Both the position numbers and the translations under genes were made by a program. Shown in pieces: positions 53,749 through 64,000 of a stretch of DNA of 64,000 nt. The notes below the pieces were generated by a model. It ran no database searches. It was given only the letters and a program-made list of their open reading frames with translations, and was not told the origin of the DNA. Position 1 is the first letter of the stretch. Every line of letters begins with the position of its first letter. The stretch covers positions 4,181,831-4,245,830 of the forward strand of contig CM036231.1 in assembly GCA_020631735.1 (NCBI GenBank). Direction: 5' to 3'. The DNA comes from Saccharum officinarum. Lineage: Eukaryota; Streptophyta; Magnoliopsida; Poales; Poaceae.

Positions 53749-56675
53749 ATGGCTGCAGCTGCATCGGCGTCGGGCGGCGACACCCCGAAGCATCTCCTCT
53801 CCATCATCCGCGACTTCGCCTACGAGAAGTCCCACGGCGGTAAGCACCCAACCCCTCCCGCGCCGAGCGCGCACGCCACTAGGTTATTCGCGCGTTCGCG
53901 GCTGATCGGACGCTCCGTTTCTCGCTTGGCGTGCGCGCAGAGCGCAGGGTGTCCGACCTCAGTCGGCGCCTCGCCGATGCGCGCGCCGCGGCAGACGCGG
54001 CCGCGGCGGATCTCGACGCCGCGAAGCGCGCGCGGGAGGCTGCGGAGCAGGACCTCCGCGGGAGCCAGGTGCAAGCCGCGATCGCCGCCGACTCCATCCT
54101 TGCGCTAGAGGTTTCTCCTGGTCTCGCCCTGAAATTTATGAATTGTCGCGCTTGCTATGGCCAATTTTCGTGATCCGAGTTACTTTGGTGCGTTTAGGCG
54201 ACGATCTCGCATCTTCAGGAGGAGATCTCGAAGTCCGGCACTGATCTGGACGCGCTCAAAGTGAGTTCCGCATTTCGCAGCGAATTTGGGCTCTTTGTTG
54301 CTTTAGTATTAATTAACGTATGTTCATTCTGGTGTATGGTTCGAATCGGAATGGATGTGCTGTTGGCGCTTGACGAATTTGCTCCAAAAGAGCAAGGGAG
54401 ACAGTGAGAGGTGAGTAATATGAACTCATCTGTTGCTCTACAAAATGTCCCATATGTATTGTTCTGTACAATAATTTTGTTTCTCGCTGCTGGTCATGCT
54501 TATATTTTCCCTCACTGCTGCAGAGAGGAGTTCATTAGCAAGATGTATGAGATGAACGCAAAGATAAGGTATAGAATGTTGTGTTTTGTCTGTGATGATT
54601 TCTTTTGCTGTTTGATGCAACCATAACTCAAACTATAACTGATGTTGCATCTCCTTTTTGGCTTTGCCTCTAGTGGTGTTGGCAGTAATTACCTCTAGGG
54701 ATATAATGTATTGTTTGGGTATTCTCAAAATACTTGAGAATGTGAGGTACAAGGGAGCACAGTGGTGACACTTTTCATATGAAACATGTACCAGGGGTGC
54801 TCGCATGAGTCATGACATTGCACTAAGAGGGCACTTTAAGATTCTTATTACATCCTACTTTTACTGTTTTCAATTTCCATGAATTTGGCATTTCCTTGCT
54901 GACTAAAACTTGTTTTTGTAAGTTTGAATTTTGTTACTATCATGTTAATTATTGAAAAGTAGTGCTATCTTGTTCATTATCCAGAGAAATAATATTCCTC
55001 TTCTACAGGAAATTTCAACAGATGGTCTCTCTAGAATTAGCAGAGCACAATCACTGTGAGCTGTCTACAGAAGGTAAGTAGTGAAAATCAGAATGCAACA
55101 TACCACTTTCTGTTCCTGAATCGTGCAAGGGGTTCCATTGAATATGTGTTCTTCTAGTCATTTCTTGTTTATTGCTTCTTTCCTTTTACAGAATCTAAAT
55201 GATTGATGATTGGAACTCTTAAGAATTGCACGCTGCACTCTGCTTGAATTTTCCCCCATAAGTTTGCAATATTAAATTATGTCAAATTGTTGAATCTGAT
55301 TGTGTACGTTATGTTTTAGAGTTTTTGTGCATTGCAAGGTGACAGCTGATAATTGCTCATTTATTACTGTAAGCAAAACATGTGATTATTTAATAGCAGA
55401 GAGGAACTCAAGATAACCCAGTTTGGTGTTGGCTTTGGATTTATGGATCTAATTTGTGTTGTTAAATTTTGTAAAACTGTTTGTCTGTTGATTTCTCATC
55501 TTGTTCTTTAGTATGTCATTAGTCTAAACATACTTTGTCCTCTCCAGTAGTCAAATGTATTGATGTTACGATATGTTGAGTGATACTGCTCGTTTCCTTC
55601 TCTTTGACAGTTTGCAATTAACATATGGCTCAATTTGTGCACTTCATTCCCTTACACTATCTGAGATGTCCCCTTTGTAGGCCAACATGTCAGAGACGAG
55701 AGTAAAAATGTGGACTCAGAAGGCAGTTTGAAAGATTTGGCAGATAAGGTGAGCAACATTGAAGCTGAGATGCAGCTCTTAGAAGAAGAGTACAAAAAAA
55801 ATCTGCTTGATCATGATAAGGTGTGCTGTTCCCAAAGCATTGTATTATATTTATCTGCACAATGTTAACTGATTAAGCAGAGATCTTCCAACATCTTCTC
55901 ATTTTTCTGTTCATAAGACCATCCTGATGAAAATCTGTGGCTGTGAATTACGTGATATTTGAATGACAGCTGACATGCTCTGTATTTATTAAGTATAGAC
56001 AGTATGCGAACCATTAAACTGTCTAATGCATATTAATGGTTTAATACTAAGTTGTTGTAGTTCATCAATCAGGAAAGTGAGAAACATGATGACGATGCAT
56101 AATGCTTGTTACTGTCTGGTTAATGCATCTGAAGGCAAATTTATTAACTGTCGAGCTGTACATCAGTACATGTGTTCGCCAAAGGCTGTTCAGCATTACA
56201 AACATTAGTAGGCGACACAGTGTCAGGGGTCATGGCTGACGTGCAGGCAGAGGATGTGTGTGGTTTCAACTGCGGTGTCATCTATTTTTAATAATCCATA
56301 TTAACCTTCAGTCCTCCCTCGTCAGTGTCCTGCCAGTTCAACGAAACCAATGATTTTGTTGTTTTGTTTGCAGGTCCGTCAGGAGCTGGCCGATGTCCAA
56401 GCAAAGAGAGCTCTTATGGAGGCTGTTATGGGAGAGACAAAGCAGCTGCAGGAGCTCAGCGAATATCCTGAAATTTATGTACAGAGCTATCTGTTTCTAT
56501 GCATTTCTATTCACATTTCCCCATGCTTTCGGCGAAGCTTTCTTTAACTTGGAACACGCGGACAGCTGAACTGGAGAAGGTGCACGCTTCACTTGCAGAG
56601 GAGCTGCAGCGTCGGTACACATGCCCCGGCTGCGGAGTCAACAACATGCCTGGGCTGGAGGAGGCCGCGAACTAG
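53749..56675 (+). CDS. Coiled-coil protein with C-terminal CPGCG motif, copy B (8 exons)
   Basis: Exons inferred from splice sites and the copy A alignment: 53749-53839, 53941-54110, 54198-54260, 54528-54568, 55009-55073, 55681-55820, 56374-56462, 56558-56675. Total 777 bp, 258 residues. The ATG at 53749 opens MAAAASASGGDTPKHLL. Residues 30-90 are Arg/Ala/Asp-rich and heptad-like (VSDLSRRLADARAAADAA); a second long charged coil spans about 90-238. The end is RRYTCPGCGVNNMPGL (Cys 242 and 245), a possible half zinc site. No membrane span or signal peptide. The last intron is AT-AC. The exon 3/4 join is the weakest point: the donor after AAA (gtgagt) needs the third AG of cagagag. I do not recognise the family; a cell-division role is only suggested by the promoter. 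Confidence 0.8.
56463..56557 (+). other. U12-type AT-AC intron, copy B
   Basis: 95 bp, 5' atatcctg (U12 consensus atatcctt, one mismatch), branch-like ttctttaact (one mismatch to ttccttaact), 3' end ac ten bases after the branch adenine. Exact removal gives GA+G and a continuous frame into the CPGCG exon. Confidence 0.8.
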
Positions 56676-57290
56676 AGGAGGCGTCGGTTGATGTGCCGAG
56701 CATACACAATTTTGTCAGATGGGTGACGTGGGCCTGTGGCTACTGGATTCTTGAACTTGTCGATGAAGGATTTGATTATACTCCTAGTGAGTACTCAGTA
56801 GAAGCCTTAGATGAGCTTGTCAAGTTGTCATACACATCGGCGAGCTGTGCCTGTGAGTTCCTGTCTGGAGAAGTTGAGCTATGAAAGTTGAGGAATGTCT
56901 GGTCCTGTCTGAACCTATATTACCCATTCCTATGCTCTACCTTCGTCTGGTTGCCATCTTAATATGTGTTTGCCTTGTGTTCCTTTTGTCGTTCCATGAT
57001 AGAATCACAATTATGGGAAGTTGGGAACCCAGTTCTTCCTCCCCTCCACTCAGTTCACACAAATCCCTCCTCAATTCACACCACCTATGCAATTACAGCC
57101 TTGATTGCGGCAGCGCTTAGTCCACGTCAGGAGCGATGATCTATTGCAAGATTTGTCATGACTGATGTCGAGCCCTTACGGTATGGTGAGACCGGCGAGC
57201 AGGTTGGCACGTCCATCAGCAGCCGGCACTGCCTTGCTCTGTGTTTTTCTCTTGTTTGTTTTTTCTTTCCATACCAGTTTTTCCCAATTA
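56676..57290. repeat. Segmental duplication, block B, before LINE
   Basis: Matches 38306-40138 of block A with the MITEs left out. It ends with the LINE target accagtttttcccaatta at 57273-57290. An 87-codon ORF (56621-56884) is not kept in copy A. Confidence 0.75.
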
Positions 57291-57328
57291 GTGGCGCGCT
57301 ACATCTACGCCCGGGTGTAGTGAAAAAT

Positions 57329-58237
57329 GAGCAAGGGTCTTCGCACTTCCCTCGACGGGTGCGAAGGGTAAGGAAGCTAGCCGAGCCAACTAGGATTCGT
57401 CTAGGTAGCTGGAACGTAGGGTCCATAACGGGTAAGCTAAGAGAGCTAGTCGATGCAGCAATTAGAAGGCGTGTAAATATTCTATGCGTTCAAGAGACTA
57501 AATGGAAGGGACGGAAGGCGAAGGAGGTGGATGATACTGGCTTTAAACTTTGGTACACGGGGACAACATCGGGTAGGAATGATGTAGGCATCTTGATCGA
57601 TAGGAGCCTTAAGGATGGAGTCGTTGATGTTAGGAGGCAAGACAACCGGATTATCTTGGTCAAGCTAGTAGTTGGAGATTCGGCTCTGAATGTGATCAGT
57701 GCCTATGCCCCTCAGGTAGGTCTTAGCGAGGGCACCAAGAGGCAGTTTTGGGAAGATCTTGATAGCATGGTTAGTACCGTGCCTATCAGCGAGAAACTCT
57801 TTATAGGAGGAGACCTCAACGGCCATGTTGGTGCGACTAATGTAAGTTTCGAGCGGGTGCACGGGGGGTTCGGGTATGGTAGTAGGAATCAAGAGGGGGA
57901 GGATGTTTTGAACTTCGCGCTGGCCTATGACTTGTTGATAGCGAACACCCTCTTTAGGAAGAGAGAATCTCATCTAGTAACCTTTCGTAGTGGACAACAC
58001 TCGAGCCAGATCGACTTTATCCTTGCAAGAAGGGAGGATAGACGTGCTTGCTTTGATTGTAAGGTGTTACCTGGGGAGTGTGTTGTCCCTCAACATAAGC
58101 TTGTGGTGGCGGACTTTCGCTTTCGGGTACGTGTCCACCGGGACAAACGGACCAAGATTGCGAGAACGAAGTGGTGGAAGCTTAGAGGGGAAGCAGCGCA
58201 AACGTTTAAGGAGAGGATGCTAGACGAGGGGCCTTAG
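57329..58237 (+). pseudogene. LINE ORF part 1: APE endonuclease, ends at premature TAG
   Basis: The endonuclease domain shows RLGSWNVGSITGK (start strand), the catalytic glutamate in CVQETKWKG, NVISAYAPQVG, GGDLNGHVG with the D-x-N pair, SSQIDFILARR and HKLVVADFRF with the final histidine. All key residues are present. It would nick the target DNA to prime reverse transcription. No in-frame ATG lies between the element start and the domain; the open frame extends left into the flank to an ATG at 57158, which is probably chance. The frame stops at TAG 58235-58237 and continues directly in the same frame. Confidence 0.85.
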
Positions 58238-60235
58238 GAAGAAGGAGAAGATGCCGACGACATGTGGCTAAAGATGGCAACATGTGTCCGGAAGGTGGCT
58301 TCGGAAGTGTTTGGCGTGAGTAGGGGAGGCAAACGGGAAGCGAAAGACACATGGTGGTGGAATGACGAGGTGCAAAGGGCTATTAGGGAGAAGAAGGAGT
58401 GTTTCAAGCGTCTCCACCATGACAGGAGTGTAGCCAACATCGAGAGCTATAAAATAGCGAAGAGGGTTGCAAAGCGAGCTGTGAGTGTAGCAAAAGATCA
58501 GGCATATGATGGCCTTTATCAGTGGCTAGGCACGAAGGAAGGGGAGAAGGACATTTATAGGATGGCTAGAATCCGCGAGAGGAAGACAAGGGACATCAAC
58601 CAAATAAAATGCATCAAGGATGGGACAGATCGACTTCTGGTGAAGGATGAGGAGATCAAGGATAGATGGAGAGAGTACTTCGACAAGCTGTTTAATGGGG
58701 AGAATGAGGGTCCTGCCCTTGAGTTGGATGACTCATTTGACGATACCAACAGACGCTTTGTGAGGAGAATTCAGGAGACAGAGATCGGAGAGGCTTTGAA
58801 GAGGATGAAGGGAGGTAAAGCGATGGGCCCTGATGGTATCCCCATTGAGGTGTGGAGATACCTAGGCGCCAGAGCGATAGTATGGTTAACTAAACTTTTT
58901 AACCTTATTTTTCGATCTAACAAGATGCCTGAAGAATGGAGGAGAAGTATATTAGTACATATCTTCAAGAACAAGGGAGATGTTCAAAGTTGTACTAACT
59001 ACCGTGGGATTAAGTTGATGAGCCATACAATGAAGCTTTGGGAGAGGGTTATCGAGCATCGCCTAAGGAGAGTGACACATGTGACCCAAAATCAGTTTGG
59101 GTTCATGCCTGGTAGGTCGACCATGGAGGCGATTTTCTTATTACGACAATTGATGGAGAGATATAGGGAGCAGAAGAAGGACTTGCACATGGTCTTTATT
59201 GACCTCGAGAAGGCATATGACAAAGTACCGAGAAATGTCATGTGGTGGGCCTTGGAAAAACACAAAGTCCCAACTAAGTACGTTACCCACATCAAGGATA
59301 TGTACAGGGATGTGGTGACATTTGTCCGAACATGTGATGGCGACACCAGTGACTTTCCAATTAAAATAGGACTGCATCAGGGGTCAGCTTTGAGCCCTTA
59401 TTTATTTGCTTTGGTGATGGATGAGATCACAAGGGACATACAAGGTGATATCCCTTGGTGTATGCTCTTTGCTGATGATGTGGTGCTAGTTGACGATAGT
59501 AGGACGGGGGTTAATAGGAAGTTAGAACTATGGAGACACACGTTAGAGTCGAAAGGGTTCAGACTTAGTAGGACTAAGACCGAGTACATGAGGTGCGATT
59601 TTAGCGCGACTAGGCACGAGGAGGGAGACGTTAGCCTCGATGGGCAAGCGGTGGCCAAGAAGGATACTTTTCGGTATTTAGGGTCGATGCTACAAAAGGA
59701 TGGAGACATTGATGAAGATGTTAGGCATAGAATTTCAGCCGGCTGGCTGAAATGGCGTCAAGCTTCTGGCGTTCTCTGTGACAAAAGGGTGCCTCAGAAG
59801 CCGAAAGGTAAGTTCTATAGGACGGCGATTCGTTCGGCGATGTTATACGGTGCTGAGTGTTGGTCTACAAAAATGCGACATGTTCAGCAATTGAGTGTAG
59901 CAGAGATGCGTATGTTGCGTTGGTGTTGTGGGCACACAAGGAGGGATAGAGTCCGGAACGACGATATTCGGGATAGGGTTGGGGTGGCACCAATTGAGGA
60001 GAAATTGATTCAACATCGGTTGAGATGGTTTAGACATGTCCAACGGAGGCCTCCTGAGGCGCCGGTGCGTAGTGGAGTTCTAAAGCGGCCCGATAATGTA
60101 AAGAGCGGTAGAGGTCGACCTAAACTAACTTGGGACGAGTCCGTTAAGAGAGATCTTAAGGAGTGGAATATCTCCAAGGATTTTGCTATGGACAGGAGCG
60201 CTTGGAGATTGGCAAACAACGTGCCTGAACCGTGA
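58238..60235 (+). pseudogene. LINE ORF part 2: reverse transcriptase (same frame after TAG)
   Basis: In the same frame as the endonuclease, open for 657 codons from ATG 58262 to TGA 60233-60235. RT blocks are [82 protein letters not shown] and the catalytic FADDVVLV, then KTEYMRCDF. The C-terminal part has [15 protein letters not shown] and [17 protein letters not shown]. It would copy the LINE RNA at the nicked target. Only the single TAG upstream breaks the polyprotein, a TGG-type context; otherwise no frameshift is seen, so the copy is young or was mobilised recently. Confidence 0.88.
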
Positions 60236-60381
60236 CATCTTTTTGTCTTGTGCCATTTATGTCCCTTTATGTGTCTCCATGTTTCTCGTCTCTTTTGGGT
60301 TTCATCTCTAGCCTACCCCAACTTGCTTGGGACAAAATGCTATGTTGTTGTTATTGTTGTTGTACCAGTTTTTCCCAATTA

Positions 60382-60992
60382 ACAATCAGGAGGTTCAACA
60401 AGTTGCAAAAGACTACGATCTGGGTATCTCAGGCAGACCAAGGAGGATAATTACACTATCCTTGCATTGTTCTTCATTTCTCTCTATATCTAACTCTCTA
60501 GAGATGATTATTTATAAATGTTGTCCATCTTAATTCACAAGGCTGAGCTGCAGTGCACTTTGTTTTTATCCAAACAGCAAACTACAAGAGGAACAGTTAC
60601 AAGGGATTGCATACAGGTGCTTAAAATTTCATTTGTAAAGTTGCCAAACAGGCCCTCAGCCTCAGCGTAGCTTCAGTGCGGCACGCTAAGTATAGCGAAA
60701 GAAGTATAGATTTCAGGATCCTTCTCGCCCTTGTATTTACATTTCGCAAAAAGCAAGGGAGCAAAAAACTAGATGGCTTCTATTTCTCAAGTTTCTGATG
60801 TCTTTGCTGTTTTTGCTGCGACACACACAACATATGGCATCACCAGCGCCGAGATTCTGCCTACAACACTACATTGGTGGCATGCTATTGATCCTACAAA
60901 ATTTTGCCTCCTGAGGGGGGGTCTACAAAACACTGTCAACATTATGCTAATTACCAACACCAAGCAATGGTGTAATGTCGGATCAAGACAGA
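60382..60992. repeat. Segmental duplication, block B, after LINE, then intergenic
   Basis: 60382-60655 continues the duplication (caatcaggaggttcaac, gtatctcaggcagacc, atttcatttgtaaagttgcc), matching 40139-40640 without the MITE. From 60656 to 60992 I see no supported gene; small ORFs on both strands are not convincing. Confidence 0.6.
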
Positions 60993-62087
60993 TCATGATG
61001 TTAGTTTCTCCAAAGTTTCTAATAGCCTGACAGAGTTCTGCTTATTTCTGACTAGGACACTGATTTCATCCAGAGCTTCTTGCTTTGCAATATAGCTCCC
61101 AACTGCTTTGACATATGGGAATTCTGGTCCAAACAAATGAGCAGCACAAGCTGCCTTAGCAGCCAGGAGCTTGCAATCACCTGTAAAAACACACAACTGT
61201 TTTTAGCCGTGATCCCATCGCACACATCTGAATATAGCATGCTAAGGGGAATATGTGCCTGATAATTCTAATTCCACACCATAATGTCATTATGTTCTCC
61301 AAGGAATCACCATACCACTACATATATTTACTATCAACGTTTTGGGACAGCAATCCAGTAACACTAGATTTTGGGACAGTAATCCAATTTGGGTGTAGCC
61401 CCAACATATCTTGTGTCGCTGACATGCTCACAAACCTCACCGATAAGGTTATCATTATGTACAGCAAAGGAACAAGTTGTCACAGGAACATGGAATACCA
61501 GAGAAAACCTTTTCACACCAGTACACCGTAAAGAAGAATTGAATCAAATTGGCTTATCGGTGATCCAATACTAAACAATATGCTGCAGGGTTCTGCATAC
61601 AGATACCCATCATTTTCATAAAAACAGTAACCCTAGATCAACCAAAAAAAATATTCCCAGTCTCACATAGTATAATATGGAACAAATTAGAGTCAATATG
61701 GATGACACTTACTGGCCTAACTAATCTTAATTAAAGTAGGACATTATGTCATTTTATGCCAGTAATATGAATGAATGAGCAGCTACCTGATCGAGTTTCT
61801 GATGTATAAGCATTTTGCCTGAAATGATGGTGTGCCCACCATCTGCATCGGGCCTTCCATGATTCTCTGGTAAACCGCTCAAAAAGACTGAAGACAATTT
61901 ACTGGAAAGCTCCAATGCTTCATCTCCATGGGTATTAGTACATGATATGCAATCCTCATAGTCAGCAGTATTGTCAGAAAAAAGCCGAAGGAAACATGAT
62001 GCAAGCTCTTCCCATATGCAGGGTTTTCCATTGACGAATCTAAATGTAAAGCTATTGCCTCGAGTAGTTGGATGGCATTATAATATC
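60993..62087 (-). pseudogene. Unrecognised gene fragment, two exons on minus strand
   Basis: Exon at 62087-61787: after a ccccag acceptor it reads YYNAIQLLEAIALHLDSS, then, following a T-run where one base seems missing, DYEDCISCTNTHGDEALELS, FLSGLPENHGRPD and GKMLIHQKLDQ, ending at a gtagct donor. Terminal exon at about 61183-60993: a ttttacag acceptor, then GDCKLLAAKAACAAHLFGPE and NSVRLLETLEKL, stop TGA. The composition is helical, repeat-like and protein-coding in style, but I do not recognise the family. Upstream exons would lie right of 62087, where only a partial duplicate of the exon is found. One missing T could be an assembly error. Confidence 0.6.
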
Positions 62088-62262
62088 CTGGGGGTAACCA
62101 ATACAAAAAAAAGGCGAAGGCAAACATTGCTTAGCAAAATACGTCATTTCCCAGATAAGTAGTCCATTGACAAGTCTAAAAGTAAAGCTATTGCCTCAAA
62201 TAGTTGGATGGTGATCCAGGGGCAACCAACAGAAGAAAAAGTGATGAATACAAACATTTGCT
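62028..62262. repeat. Partial exon/intron duplication, 2 x ~100 bp
   Basis: 62028-62135 and 62163-62262 share tccattgac(g/a)a(a/g)tctaaa, gtaaagctattgcctc, tagttggatgg and the aacat(t)tgcttagc stretch. The second copy lacks the splice acceptor sequence, so it looks like a dead fragment. Confidence 0.75.
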
Positions 62263-62578
62263 TAGCGCAAAATTCTTCAAATCACCACAACCTAAATTGA
62301 TGTTCAGATATTTTTGCACTATGGAAAATAGTCAGAGGAACATCGAAACCATGAAGTCAATGTCTTGGCGTGAGGAAAAATATATAAGCTCTAGTTGATT
62401 CTTCCATATCTGAACTGCAGCAGCCTAACACCCTTTTGACTAGGAGTAGCTGTAGGCTGCTCTAGCTTATGGAGGCACGTGTGAAAACTGCGGCCAAACT
62501 AATATTTTATTCTGTCCCACTTTGAATAAAATAGGACAGGGCCTTAGACTGTCGGCTAGCAATTTCTAATACAAAAAT
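62263..62578. other. Intergenic
   Basis: No gene or repeat I can support; ends at the copia LTR. Confidence 0.45.
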
Positions 62579-62692
62579 TGTTGGAGTATGTATTAAGCCC
62601 ATAAGGCTAAGGCCCATGAGGCCCATGTATAGAACCTATATAGCTACCCCTCTAGGGTTAGCCCTAATTAATATAGTCTAAAGATTCCAGCA
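62579..62692 (+). repeat. Short 5' LTR of a second Ty1/copia element
   Basis: 114 bp from tgttggagtatg to gattccagca, with acctatatagc as a TATA-like part and tctagggttagccctaatt. The primer site follows directly, which sets the right end. The left end is inferred from the tgttgg start. Confidence 0.65.
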
Positions 62693-62706
62693 TGGTAATC
62701 AGAGCT
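62693..62706 (+). promoter_or_regulatory. Primer binding site, initiator tRNA-Met type
   Basis: tggtaatcagagct is the tggtatcagagc site with one extra a. It lies directly after the LTR. Confidence 0.7.
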
Positions 62707-62743
62707 TAGGTTAGGGTTAGGGTTCCAGCCGCCTCCAGCAGCC

Positions 62744-64000
62744 ATGGCAGAGCCGCCGGCGCCGCCACCGCCTGGCCCGCCGCCGCCGCCCTTCTCCCTC
62801 TTCTCTACCTCCCTCCACCCCTCCTCCTCCCCTTCCTGCCTTCAGCAGCTGGCGGCGCCGCCGTATCCGCCCGGTTTTGGCGCCGCCGCCGCTGGGGCTG
62901 CCACCATGCGCGCGCGGGAGGACGCCGGTCTGCAGGCCCGCGCGGCTGGGCCCGACGCCGGACCGCCGCAGCGACCGAGCTGCCGCCGTCGCGGAGGCGC
63001 GGGAGAGGACGCCGCCGCCGCCGCGGGGCCGCGCCGCCGCCGTCGCGAGCGCGCGGGAGGCAGCTGCCGCGCCGCCTCCAGGGAGATCGCCGCCGTCCTG
63101 ACGGCGGCCGGCCTGGACGCGGAAGGGCCGACCTGGCCCTCATGGCCGCGCAGGCGGCCGCCGGTGCTGCACCGCAGCATTGGCCGCCGCGCCGCCTCCC
63201 TGACCGCCGATCCCGCCTCCCTGACCGCCGATCTGGCTGCGGAGGAGGCCTTCTCGGAGGAGATCGCCGCAGCAGCAGCCACCGCCACCGCAAGGGCCGC
63301 CCTCAGGGAGGAGGAGCCGCCCGCGGCCACGACTGGAGCGACCCTGCTCGCTGCGGCCCAGGCAGCCGCTGCTCGGGCAGCCCAGGCCGCCGACGCCGAA
63401 GTTGCTGCTGCCCGGAGGCTGCAGCCGCCGCCATGGCGGCTACTGCAGCCCGCACTGCCGTCGCTCGGCCCTCACAACCCCGGTCTGGGGATGTACCAGA
63501 CCAGCCACCTCCCGGAGCATCTGGATCCGCCTTCTCCAACGCCCTCACCGCTGCCCGGACGCCCTCGTCGCCCGGCAGGCCCGCGTGCAGGCAGCAGCCG
63601 CCGCCTTGGAGCGCGAGCGTGAGGCGGCCGACGCCCCTGGGACGCCAGGTTGCCCGAGGCGGAGCACTTCCTTGGCGCTCCTGCCTCCCAAGACGCCGGG
63701 GACGTCTCCACTGGCTCGATGGCCCACCGCGTGCCCCACAACGCGGCCTCTGGCACGACCCAGCCGATCCTGCGGTTGTGCAGCTCCACTATCAGGCCGG
63801 GGCGTCCAGAACATCAAGCTCCTCGTCCCGGTCGTCCTCGAGCCAGCGTCGCCGTCCTACGCCGCTGGCGGGACCTGATGCTGCTCACCCTCCGCCGCTA
63901 CGCACTCGACGACCATGTCCTCACCGACACCTCGGTCGCGGTGCGGACCCCTGCGTGGCTGCGTCTCGACAGCATCGTCCTCTCCTGGATCGCAGGGACG
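62744..64000 (+). pseudogene. gag start of second copia element (runs off right edge)
   Basis: ATG 62744 opens MAEPPAPPPPGPPPPPFSLF, a proline/alanine-rich leader in very GC-rich DNA, open for 292 codons. Later the recognisable gag sequence changes frame: VQNIKLLVPVVLEPASPSYA near 63800-63860, then WRDLMLLTLRRYALDDHVL and WLRLDSIVLSWIAGT from 63867 to the edge. These last blocks are typical copia gag (UBN2-like). Gag would form the particle. At least one one-base loss near 63863 and one TGA (63620-63622) show it is damaged, or that the GC-rich sequence has errors. Frame assignment inside 62900-63750 is uncertain because all frames stay open. Confidence 0.65.

Larger units (their letters stand above)
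57291..60363 (+). mobile_element. RTE-type LINE, nearly intact
   Basis: 3073 bp flanked by an exact 18-bp duplication accagtttttcccaatta (57273-57290, 60364-60381). It starts gtggcgcgctacatctac and ends in (ttg/tta) repeats, typical of RTE elements, which have no poly-A tail. It carries one long reading frame with an APE endonuclease and RT. Block A has the unoccupied site near 40121. Length is close to that of full RTE elements (about 3.2 kb), so little if any 5' truncation. Confidence 0.93.

Noticed and set aside
56621..56884. 87-codon ORF overlapping the 3' end of gene copy B
   Set aside because: Copy A breaks this frame, while the RYTCPGCG frame is kept in both copies.

Overview
The window is plant nuclear DNA, almost certainly from a grass and probably a panicoid/Andropogoneae-type one. 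The evidence is intron-split genes with very GC-rich first exons, dense Tourist- and Stowaway-like MITEs, nested Ty3/gypsy and Ty1/copia elements, an RTE-type LINE and a possible tRNA-derived SINE. There is nothing prokaryotic. The species call is inference from repeat content and cannot be proved here.

Layout. Bases 1-7060 are the inside of a degenerate Athila-like gypsy element that begins upstream of the window. A 100-N assembly gap follows (7061-7160). From 7161 to 35445 runs one old Ty1/copia element split by later insertions. Its 5' LTR is 7161-7937 and its probable 3' LTR is 34702-35445. A complete Athila-like gypsy element (8128-18424, 5-bp duplication gttgt) and a younger gag-only, Tat-like gypsy element (20181-27253, 5-bp duplication caaag) sit inside it. 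A reverse-orientation LTR fragment (about 31567-33720) and a Mutator-like MITE (34171-34518) lie between its coding remains and its 3' LTR.

The copia 3' LTR ends 4 bp before an exon of a host gene. That gene is present twice. Copy A (35450-38305) keeps exons 3-8 in an open frame but has lost its 5' end to the retrotransposon block. Copy B (53749-56675) has all eight inferred exons and a predicted product of about 258 residues: a long coiled coil ending in a CPGCG motif. Both copies carry a 95-bp intron that fits a U12-type AT-AC intron. Copy B has an E2F-like site and several TGGGC motifs upstream, which suggests expression in dividing cells. I do not recognise the protein.

The duplication continues downstream of both genes (to about 40640 and 60655). 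Copy A's flank has collected several MITEs; copy B's flank received a nearly intact RTE LINE (57291-60363, 18-bp target duplication, a single in-frame TAG). The two copies act as empty-site controls for each other. Between them (40900-53600) is gene-poor DNA with MITEs, a diverged repeat pair, short tandem duplications and one SINE candidate. After the LINE come minus-strand exons of an unrecognised gene with a frameshift, and then the start of a second copia element with an unusually short (114 bp) LTR whose GC-rich gag runs off the right edge.
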